Shown: positions 1 through 5,184 of the stretch, in pieces | Numbering within the stretch: the stretch's first letter is position 1 | Layout of the letters: the number at the start of each line of letters is the position of its first letter | NCBI GenBank assembly: GCA_030617585.1 | Contig: JAUWVD010000078.1 | Span: 1-6,008 of the forward strand | Source: Candidatus Methanophagales archaeon | GTDB lineage: Archaea; Halobacteriota; Syntropharchaeia; Alkanophagales; Methanospirareceae | Direction of reading: 5' to 3' | DNA length: 6,008 nucleotides | The notes under the pieces: model-generated | What the model saw: only the letters and a program-made list of their open reading frames with translations | Database searches by the model: none | Told to the model about the DNA's origin: nothing | Position numbers and translations under genes: made by a program

Positions 1-2
1 AA

Positions 3-89
3 GAGGTGCCCACAAAAGGGGCAGTAACAAAGTTCCGGCAGCGGATGGGCACTGATTTCAACCGCTTTTTTATTGTATATAAAGTATAG
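3..89 (+). CDS. Possible 3' end of an unknown gene, cut by the left window edge
   Basis: A plus-strand frame is open from the window edge and ends at TAG (87-89). It would encode about 28 residues ending in FNRFFIVYKV. I recognise no family. The opposite strand is also open here, in register, and reads a zinc-ribbon-like CYCPFCG (minus strand, about 10-30). That minus frame has no ATG, GTG or TTG start before an upstream stop near 159-161, so it could only be a broken gene. The plus-strand reading is preferred because a gene end needs no start inside the window, and because a T-rich stretch (165-180) follows on the same strand. This is weak evidence either way. Confidence 0.3.
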   Translation, partial: EVPTKGAVTKFRQRMGTDFNRFFIVYKV

Positions 90-94
90 CTTCT

Positions 95-156
95 GCCACA
101 GAGTACACCGAGAGCACCGAGTATTTTCCCTCCGTGTCCTCTGTGGTCTCGGTGGC
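95..156. repeat. Imperfect palindrome of CCACAGAG/ACACCGAG units (REP-like)
   Basis: Two 27-base arms (95-121 and 130-156) face each other around an 8-base loop (122-129). By eye 20 of 27 positions pair, starting with GCCAC at both outer ends and finishing with CTC/GAG at the inner ends. Each arm is itself built from short repeats of CCACAGAG and CACCGAG. Similar CCACAGAGGACACGGAG-type palindromes are, from general knowledge, scattered through intergenic DNA of many archaeal and bacterial genomes. It would form a long hairpin in RNA from either strand. Whether it is mobile, a terminator or simply a repeat cannot be told from one copy. Confidence 0.7.
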
Positions 157-203
157 TAATTAATCATTTTTGACTTTTTCTTGTGGTTTGCTTTAAGCGC
201 TCA

Positions 204-350
204 TCACCAGTCATATTTGAAGCGGTATTCCGAGCTCTCTGCTGTATTACCGCTCTGATCTGTATTATTCACAACGAAATAATAGGTCGTGTCCGGCGAT
301 AATTCATGCGTGTATCGGTTCGCGTTTTCTTGCAGCAGGCCATATCTCCG
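204..350 (-). pseudogene. C-terminal remnant of a fibronectin type III-like surface protein domain
   Basis: On the minus strand a frame reads about 48 residues and stops at TGA (204-206), with a second TGA directly after it. It contains LSPDTTYYFVVNNTDQSGN followed by SSEYRF, which fits the last strands of a fibronectin type III domain: L.P.T.YYF.V, then D.SGN, then S..Y.F. Such domains are common in archaeal secreted and S-layer-type proteins. Upstream the frame reaches a stop just beyond 350, and no start precedes the domain. The neighbouring DNA (362-550) is a receiver remnant in another frame. This is therefore the 3' stump of a lost gene, joined to unrelated DNA at about 350-360. The domain name rests on pattern recognition only. 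Confidence 0.6.
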
Positions 351-361
351 CAATCATCATT

Positions 362-550
362 TTTTCGCCTTAATCCTTCTTCCGCTCGCTTCCGCTTCCA
401 TGTTTCAAGTGCTGCCTTAATGATTCCCCATATACTATCCTTTGAGAGGCTGTCCTTTGGCATGTAGTCAATAGCACCTTTATGTAGTGCTTGCACTGCA
501 ATCTCTTCGCTCCCACATCCGGTAAGCATGACTACGGGTGCTATTTTCTT
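362..550 (-). pseudogene. Internal remnant of a response-regulator (REC) protein, truncated at both ends
   Basis: From the AAG codon at 550-548 the minus strand reads KKIAPVVMLTGCGSEE, then GAIDYMPKD, then a charged helix ETWKRKRAEEGLRRK. This is the second half of a CheY-like receiver: beta-4 with its conserved Thr (LTG), beta-5 with its conserved Lys (MPK), and a linker helix like those leading to PAS or kinase domains in hybrid proteins. The acidic pair, the phospho-acceptor Asp and the first three strands are missing. An ATG at 529 starts an 86-codon frame that runs to 269, but its last 30 or so codons cross out of frame into the fibronectin-like stump and look non-coding. The 5' break lies exactly at the stop codon of the next gene upstream (550-552). 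A short translated product cannot be excluded. Confidence 0.7.
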
Positions 551-981
551 CAGCGCACAAGCGAGAGGATAGTATCAAAAAGCCCCTCCATTTCCGCTGT
601 CTTATGGACAAACTTCGACTTCAAAAGGTAACTACTAACGCCATCCTCGAATGTCCTTATTATATCCTCATCCCTATCCGAAGTTGTAAAGACTACCACC
701 GGGATATTTTTGAGTTTGTCATCGCTCTTTATTTGCTTCAGCACCGTTATACCACCAACTTTCGGCATGTTCAGGTCGAGCAGGATCACATCGGGCTTCG
801 GATACTCCTCTCGGGATGTGTAGTCACCGCGGTTATAGAGGAAATCAAGTGCCTGTTCGCCGTCTTCGCATACAAACAGCCGGTTCCTCAGCTTACTCTT
901 CTCTAATGCCCTCTTCACTATGAGTCTATCCATCTCGGTATCATCTACATGCAGTATCTTTATCTCTTCTTCTTCTCCCAT
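550..981 (-). CDS. Stand-alone response regulator, Rcp1/CheY-like receiver
   Basis: The 143-residue product is a single receiver domain with no output domain. Residues 8-14 (KILHVDD) carry the acidic pair D13/D14. D69 in VILLDLNMP is the predicted phospho-acceptor, T99 in VVVFTTSD the switch Thr, and K121 in SYLLK the conserved Lys. The insertion with YPKP before the phospho-site strand and the TTSD motif resemble the Rcp1 family of regulators that serve phytochrome-like and PAS histidine kinases. The start at 981 lies 9 bases after the stop of the preceding receiver gene (991-993), with purine-rich AGGGAG and GGAAG stretches upstream, so the two are co-transcribed. The C-terminus (FDTILSLVR) is shorter than usual for this family, which normally has a further aromatic segment. 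The stop lies at a junction with a receiver remnant, so mild truncation is possible. Likely role: diffusible phospho-acceptor acting through protein contacts. Confidence 0.9.
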   Translation of the reverse strand: MGEEEEIKILHVDDTEMDRLIVKRALEKSKLRNRLFVCEDGEQALDFLYNRGDYTSREEYPKPDVILLDLNMPKVGGITVLKQIKSDDKLKNIPVVVFTTSDRDEDIIRTFEDGVSSYLLKSKFVHKTAEMEGLFDTILSLVR

Positions 982-990
982 CTTCCGTTT

Positions 991-1392
991 CTATCTCCCT
1001 GCCTTCATCGTTGCACTTTGAATACTTGATTCGATTTCTTCCGCGGATATAGGCTTTCTCATATATCCACTTGCGCCGGCTCTCACAGCGTCTACTATTA
1101 TAGTAGGGTTATCCGTAGATTCGTCGATTAGCATAATAACAACAGCAGAGGGATTCTCATTTGATATTATGCGCGTCACCTCGATGCCGTCTGTACCAGG
1201 TAAAGAAACGTCAACGAGCAGGATGTCGGGCTTCAACTCCTTATAACTAGCCACGGCCTTCGCACCGTCTTTAGCGGTTCCAACGACTTCAAAGCCGAGC
1301 CTCTTCAATGCCGTTTCAAGCATGATACGCATAAACGTAGACCCAGCCGCTATCAGTACCCTTTGACTTTCCATTGATTTATACCCTATCAT
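991..1392 (-). CDS. Degenerate stand-alone receiver domain lacking the acidic pair
   Basis: The 133-residue product has the full CheY-like fold by sequence: RVLIAAGSTFMR (residues 11-22), PDILLVDVSLPGTDG (55-69), VVIMLID (84-90) and GYMRKP (109-114). The predicted phospho-acceptor D61 and Lys K113 are kept. The Mg-binding acidic pair that normally follows strand 1 (VDDS) is replaced by Ala16-Gly17, and the switch Ser/Thr of strand 4 by Ile89. Family knowledge predicts poor or no phosphorylation, so this may be a pseudo-receiver working by binding or a regulator with altered chemistry. Two starts are possible: ATG at 1392, or ATG at 1374 (MESQRVLIA), which fits the usual receiver N-terminus and the TATA-like element near 1414 better. 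It is followed by an Rcp1-type receiver 9 bases downstream. Confidence 0.88.
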   Translation of the reverse strand: MIGYKSMESQRVLIAAGSTFMRIMLETALKRLGFEVVGTAKDGAKAVASYKELKPDILLVDVSLPGTDGIEVTRIISNENPSAVVIMLIDESTDNPTIIVDAVRAGASGYMRKPISAEEIESSIQSATMKAGR

Positions 1393-1405
1393 ATCAAGGT
1401 ATGTT

Positions 1406-1421
1406 ATCTATATAATTTTAT
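1406..1421 (-). promoter_or_regulatory. TATA-like element upstream of the receiver pair
   Basis: The 48-base gap between the kinase stop (1441-1443) and the receiver start reads, on the minus strand, ATAAAATTATATAG at about 1421-1408. This resembles an archaeal TATA box with an A-rich BRE-like side. A start site about 25 bases downstream would fall near 1389, just after or at the first ATG (1392), which favours translation from the ATG at 1374. The two receivers could thus be transcribed separately from the kinases, although read-through is also likely. Confidence 0.4.
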
Positions 1422-1440
1422 GATATTTGGTATCTCATCC

Positions 1441-2517
1441 TTATCTTGGAATAGTAAAGAAGAAGGTGCTTCCTTTTCCCAGCTCGCTTTCTACCCATAT
1501 CTGCCCGCCATGCGCTTCTACCACCTTCCTGCATATCGTCAAACCAAGGCCCGTACCCTCTTTACCCGCATGAAGCCGCTTAAAAGGTTTGAATATCTCG
1601 TCCTTGTATTTATCTTCAAAACCCATCCCATTATCAGCAACATAAAACGCCTGCTTCCTTTCTCTATCCTCAAAACCTATCCGCACAACCTTCTCCTCAT
1701 TATCATTATACTTTATCGCATTCGTGATCAAGTTGACATATAAATCCTTCATCCATGCTCCGTGAACAGATATGGTGGGAAGATCGCCCATAACTTCTAT
1801 CCTCCCATTATGCTCCTTCAGGAAAAATTCCAATTCCGTCTTTACATCCCCTACCACCTCTTTTACTTCCACTGCCTCTCGTACTATCTCGGTATCAGTC
1901 ATCTTTGCCAGCTTTAACAACTCGTTTATCATCGTCTCCGCATCATCACAGGTGGTGCCTATTTTCCTTATATATTCCCTTGCCTTTTCATCCAGCTTAT
2001 CGCCATAATCTTCGTTAATGAACATGGAAAGTGCTTTTATATGCCTTAAAGGAGCTTTCATGTCATGAGAGACAAAATGGACGTAATCATTCAGATCATT
2101 GCTCAATCTTTCTAGTTCTGCATTTTTTCTCGTTATCTCATCTTCCTTACTCTTTTTATATAGTGCTACTTCTATCGCAGCTCGCAGTTCTCTCTCTTCA
2201 TACGGTTTGACAATATATCCAAACGGTCCAACCTCTCGAGCCCTCTTTATATACTCCTCATCTGCGTACGCGGTCAGGAAGATGACGGGGATATTCTGCG
2301 TAGATATTATCTGTTTTGAGGCACCAATACCATCCATTCCGCCAGGCATAACGATGTCCATCAGAATTAAATCAGGGTGGAGCTCGGTTGCCTTCTCAAT
2401 CGCCACTACACCGGAACCTGCTCGTCCTACCACATCGTAGCCCATCTTTTTTAACTGTAGCTCCAACTCCATCGCTATGATCGTTTCATCTTCCACAACC
2501 AGTATTTTATCGTTCAT
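1441..2517 (-). CDS. Hybrid histidine kinase: REC - HisKA - HATPase
   Basis: The 358-residue product begins with an intact receiver: E9/D10 after KILVV, D54 in LILMD, T82 in IFLTAY and K104 in YIVKP. A charged helix (about 118-145) leads to a HisKA dimerisation segment with the phospho-His H151 in FVSHDMKAPLR. The ATPase domain follows, with the N box NLITNAIKYN (262-271), G1 box DNGMGF (295-300), F box IFKPFKRL and G2 box GTGLGL (321-326), ending in a typical GKGSTFFFTIP tail. No membrane segment or PAS domain is seen, so it is cytoplasmic and probably driven through its receiver. Its ATG (2517-2515) overlaps the TGA of the PAS kinase by four bases, indicating translational coupling. A shine-dalgarno-like sequence is not evident. 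The order, kinase then receiver-kinase, suggests a relay. Family assignment is firm; the partners are inferred. Confidence 0.95.
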   Translation of the reverse strand: MNDKILVVEDETIIAMELELQLKKMGYDVVGRAGSGVVAIEKATELHPDLILMDIVMPGGMDGIGASKQIISTQNIPVIFLTAYADEEYIKRAREVGPFGYIVKPYEERELRAAIEVALYKKSKEDEITRKNAELERLSNDLNDYVHFVSHDMKAPLRHIKALSMFINEDYGDKLDEKAREYIRKIGTTCDDAETMINELLKLAKMTDTEIVREAVEVKEVVGDVKTELEFFLKEHNGRIEVMGDLPTISVHGAWMKDLYVNLITNAIKYNDNEEKVVRIGFEDRERKQAFYVADNGMGFEDKYKDEIFKPFKRLHAGKEGTGLGLTICRKVVEAHGGQIWVESELGKGSTFFFTIPR

Positions 2518-3593
2518 TCGTAATTGATTTTAGAAAATTCAATATATATCGCCGCCCCGTTCCCCCTCTTGAGCCCTATTTTACCCTTTAACTGATCCTC
2601 TGTGAGCGCTTTCACCAGATGTAATCCAAGCGTGTTGGGGTTATAAATGTCGAACTCTTCGGGAATTCCAACGCCATTATCCTTTACGCTTAATTTTAGT
2701 TTATCATCATCTAACGAACGCATAGAAATATCAATACTGCCTTTCGCCATACCTTTGAATGCATGTTTTAACGCATTTGATACCAATTCAGTAATAATAA
2801 GCCCACAGGGTATAGCCTGAGAGATATGCAGAGTAACACCTGTGGCAGTAACTGAGGATGCGATTTCTTTGCCCTCTTTTGCATAGATCGCAACCAGGAA
2901 ATTCACCAATCCGCGAATGGTAGTGTCCATCTCTACCAGTTCAAGATTTTCGCTCTGATACAGTTGGGAATGTATAATAGCCATCGTGTGTATCCTACTG
3001 CGGCTCTCTAAAAGCGATTCGACAACACTTTCATCCGTTGCCTTCATGGCTTGCATATTAAGCATGCTGGAGATAATCTGAAAGTTGTTTTTAACACGGT
3101 GGTGAATCTCTCTCATCATTACTTCCTTTTCCGTTAGTGAAGCCTGAATTTTCGCTTCATACCGCTTCCGATCCGTGATGTCTCTCGCAGTTCCTATCTC
3201 ACCCACGCTCTTTCCTTCTTTTATTAGCGGTTTTACATTGAGCTCCGCGAAGATATATTCGCCTCCCTTTGTTTTAACCGTAATTTCGTAAGGTGCTATG
3301 TCTTCTCCGTGCATCCGTTTATCGAAATTTTCAGCCGTCTTTTGCTTGCTTTCTTCTGTAAAAAATTCAGCATCCGGGAATTTTTTTCCTAATAATTCTT
3401 CCTTGTCATACCCCGAAATTTGTACTAATTTCTCGTTTACGTCTACAAATTCACCATCGCTATTTAACACAAATGAAGGGTCCGGTCCACCTTCAAAGAG
3501 TGACCGGAATTTCTCCTCTGACGCCTTTAACCTTTCCTCCGCTTTCCTCCGCTCGGTGATGTCATGTATCCAGCCTGTCCCTTTACTCTTCAT
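2514..3593 (-). CDS. PAS-domain sensor histidine kinase of the HisKA_2 family
   Basis: The 359-residue product starts with GWIHDITERRKAEERL (about 7-22), which looks like the tail of a lost upstream PAS domain and its linker. A complete PAS/PAC domain follows (about 25-143: FRSLFEGGPDPSFVLNSDG to GTARDITDRKR). Next is a HisKA_2 segment with REIHHRVKNNFQ (161-172), where H164/H165 is the phospho-acceptor site. The ATPase domain has an N box ELVSNALKHAF (269-279), G1 DNGVGIP (305-311) and a reduced G2 TLGLHLV (321-327), normal for this family. No membrane segments are visible, so it is probably a cytoplasmic sensor; the PAS ligand is unknown. The ATG at 3593 is supported by GAGGAGG five bases upstream and overlaps the TGA of an upstream remnant. 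The gene may be the 3' part of a once longer multi-PAS kinase. Confidence 0.93.
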   Translation of the reverse strand: MKSKGTGWIHDITERRKAEERLKASEEKFRSLFEGGPDPSFVLNSDGEFVDVNEKLVQISGYDKEELLGKKFPDAEFFTEESKQKTAENFDKRMHGEDIAPYEITVKTKGGEYIFAELNVKPLIKEGKSVGEIGTARDITDRKRYEAKIQASLTEKEVMMREIHHRVKNNFQIISSMLNMQAMKATDESVVESLLESRSRIHTMAIIHSQLYQSENLELVEMDTTIRGLVNFLVAIYAKEGKEIASSVTATGVTLHISQAIPCGLIITELVSNALKHAFKGMAKGSIDISMRSLDDDKLKLSVKDNGVGIPEEFDIYNPNTLGLHLVKALTEDQLKGKIGLKRGNGAAIYIEFSKINYE

Positions 3594-3832
3594 GCCAGCC
3601 TCCTCTTCTCAAAGTACTCAATTTTTTTTTTGAATTCCACATATATTTCCGTTCCTTTATTCCTCTTAAGCCATATATTTCCCTTAAGGGCTGTTTCTAT
3701 CGCAGTAGCGTTTTTTCCCGCGTCCCCCGGTTCAGTCTCCTTTACACCCACCTCAGCCACATCTCTTCTTCTTCTTCTTTCATTGTGCGTTACCTCTTCG
3801 GCTTCTTCAATTCCAAGCATTATGCCAGACAC
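3590..3832 (-). pseudogene. Remnant of a HisKA_2-type kinase: HATPase C-terminal tail behind an unrelated leader
   Basis: An 80-codon frame runs from GTG (3832; GAGG four bases upstream) or ATG (3820) to TGA (3590-3592). Residues 49-67 (LKGNIWLKRNKGTEIYVEF) match the tail of the PAS kinase just downstream (LKGKIGLKRGNGAAIYIEF) at 12 of 19 positions by eye, so this is the end of a paralogous HATPase domain. The first 45 or so residues, including an Arg-rich run from a GAA repeat, match nothing in a kinase. The N, G1 and G2 boxes are absent, so it cannot bind ATP as a kinase. It is probably a recombination scar left by loss of most of a duplicate kinase gene. It may still be translated as a leader peptide coupled to the kinase through the ATGA overlap. 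A run of ten A (3622-3631) near its end is a possible slippage site. Confidence 0.65.
3599..3605 (-). promoter_or_regulatory. Strong ribosome binding site (GAGGAGG) for the PAS kinase
   Basis: The minus strand reads GAGGAGG at 3605-3599, five bases before the ATG at 3593-3591. It is the clearest Shine-Dalgarno sequence in the window and fixes the kinase start. It lies inside the last codons of the upstream remnant, so initiation here need not depend on that frame being intact. Confidence 0.7.
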
Positions 3833-3872
3833 GGTTCCTCATTCCGTCTATCTATCGTCCAGAGTGAATACG

Positions 3873-3886
3873 CATATATAATATTA
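3873..3886. promoter_or_regulatory. Shared TATA-like element in the divergent intergenic region
   Basis: The 82 bases between the divergent frames (3833-3914) contain CATATATAATATTA, nearly symmetric and readable as a TATA box on both strands. On the plus strand its centre is about 37 bases before the ATG at 3915, giving a leader of roughly 12 bases without a clear Shine-Dalgarno. On the minus strand it is about 46 bases from the GTG at 3832. A second AT-rich run (3891-3898) is too close to the gene to be a TATA box. One element may serve both transcripts, or each direction may use an overlapping part. Confidence 0.5.
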
Positions 3887-3914
3887 ATGGATATAGTTAT
3901 ACTTAAGATAAACG

Positions 3915-5183
3915 ATGGAAGAGAAATCAACGATCCCAGAAGAGATAATGACTTTCTTTTTGGCTGATTATGGGAAGACTCTTTTGATAAAGGGGACGCC
4001 CGGCTCAGGAAAGACCGTCTTTGCTCTTACTTTGTTGAACACGCTAAAAGGGAATGGTGTTTATGTCTCTACGAGAGTTGATCCGGACACGCTGTACATG
4101 CAACACACATGGCTAAAGGAGACACTTTCTGCCGATAACATCATTGATGCCACACAACCTCAACGAGAACAAACAGCGGCATCGAAGGAGATTAGTATAA
4201 AGCCACTACGGTATGCAAATGTACCTGATTTCCTTAAAGGGGTTTATACAAGGACGGAGAAGATGGAGCATTCCATTGTCGTAATAGATTCCTGGGACGC
4301 GGTCGCTTCATATGTAGGGTATTACGAGCAAAAGGATCTGGTGGCGCTGGGACATAATTTGTGTGATTTCTCACGAAGAACAAGTACAAAAGTGATTTTA
4401 ATCGCTGAATATGCCGGGCAAACCCCGCTCGACTATCTCGTTGACGGTGTTATTGTGGTGGAAAGCGATATGTATGAGCACCGTCGCGTGAGAAGGCTGA
4501 TCATGCAAAAACTAAGCGGGTGTGCGATAAAAAATCCCGTAGCGCTCTTCTCTCTTAACAATGGTATTTTTCAATCCTTCACGACGTTTGAGGGTGTGGA
4601 GATGAAGATAGAAAAGCCCCTTATATCCAATCCTATTCCTGACCCCGGCGATACAAGATTTTCAACAGGGATAGAGGACCTTGACGAGGCAATAAGAGGC
4701 TATGGCAAGTTCAATCTTTTTGAGGGTGATTACAGAACGTATGATATTTTAGCACGCGCGTTTGCTATAAATTCGCTCAATCTTGGTAAACACCTTATCT
4801 TTACGTCCACTACGCAGAATGAATTTATAGCGAATATCGCTTCTTACGTGAAGGAAGAATATATGAAGAATATAGAGATAGTAGAGGCTGTAAACGGGGA
4901 GATAAAGAGCGCAGGCGATAAATTTATCGTCTTTATCAACTTAGAAGAGACGGAAGATGCTGATGATGCGGTTAAGGGTGTAATGTCGTCAGTTAGTGGA
5001 CCGGGATGCGGGGTGATGTGTTTTGGAGGCAGAGAAAGAGAGGAGATGGTTCCTTTTGCTTCTACGCACATCAAAACAGAATTTATTTCTGGCATACCCT
5101 GTGTCTACGGCATGATGCCAAGAACTGAGATATATGCCCTTGACATATCAAAACCGATTATATCTCTTACTCCGATAGTATAG
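3915..5183 (+). CDS. GvpD/KaiC-superfamily P-loop ATPase with one active and one decayed RecA-like half
   Basis: The 422-residue product opens with a RecA-like domain: Walker A GTPGSGKT (27-34), VSTRVDPDTLY (51-61), Walker B IVVIDSWDA with D125, and a basic segment EHRRVRRLIMQKLSG (188-202) like the R..R...K.RG motif of KaiC-like proteins. Lead-in IPEEIMTFF...GKTLLIKG and the TRVDPDTLY motif resemble archaeal GvpD-type P-loop proteins. GvpD represses gas vesicle genes in haloarchaea, where the P-loop and Arg-rich regions matter; no gas vesicle genes are seen here. The second half restarts with FSTGIEDLDEAI (249-260), the usual KaiC domain entry, but the expected P-loop reads LFEGDYRTYDIL, so nucleotide binding there is probably lost. 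Soluble, no signal peptide. It lies 1 base before the prepilin peptidase. Likely role: ATP-dependent switch or adaptor, perhaps for surface filaments. The exact function is unknown. Confidence 0.85.
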   Translation: MEEKSTIPEEIMTFFLADYGKTLLIKGTPGSGKTVFALTLLNTLKGNGVYVSTRVDPDTLYMQHTWLKETLSADNIIDATQPQREQTAASKEISIKPLRYANVPDFLKGVYTRTEKMEHSIVVIDSWDAVASYVGYYEQKDLVALGHNLCDFSRRTSTKVILIAEYAGQTPLDYLVDGVIVVESDMYEHRRVRRLIMQKLSGCAIKNPVALFSLNNGIFQSFTTFEGVEMKIEKPLISNPIPDPGDTRFSTGIEDLDEAIRGYGKFNLFEGDYRTYDILARAFAINSLNLGKHLIFTSTTQNEFIANIASYVKEEYMKNIEIVEAVNGEIKSAGDKFIVFINLEETEDADDAVKGVMSSVSGPGCGVMCFGGREREEMVPFASTHIKTEFISGIPCVYGMMPRTEIYALDISKPIISLTPIV

Positions 5184-5184
5184 T

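Noticed and set aside
76..84. TATATAAAG as a plus-strand promoter
   Set aside because: No plus-strand gene follows within 3.8 kb, and it lies in the last codons of the possible left-edge gene.
95..156. Repeat units considered as a CRISPR array
   Set aside because: The units are short, degenerate, facing each other and lack unique spacers of constant length.
538..906. Plus-strand open frame of 122 codons
   Set aside because: It lies wholly antisense to the well-supported Rcp1-type receiver gene, and its translation has no recognisable domain.
1772..2440. Plus-strand Ser-rich open frames (1772-2008, 2099-2440)
   Set aside because: They are antisense to the REC-HisKA-HATPase kinase; the Ser-rich composition is the usual shadow of Glu/Arg/Lys codons on the other strand.
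3763..3782. CTT repeat considered as a microsatellite of interest
   Set aside because: It is only about five units long and imperfect. It encodes the Arg-rich run of the remnant and is noted there.
3298..3881. Plus-strand frames opposite the PAS kinase start and the kinase remnant
   Set aside because: They are antisense to a clear PAS domain or low in complexity, with no start signal or recognisable product.
4844..5095. Minus-strand frame inside the ATPase gene
   Set aside because: It is a shadow of the ATPase C-terminal half, with no family likeness.
3915..5183. Considered as a true gas vesicle regulator GvpD or circadian KaiC
   Set aside because: No gvp, kaiA or kaiB genes are present and the second half lacks a P-loop, so only superfamily-level naming is supported.
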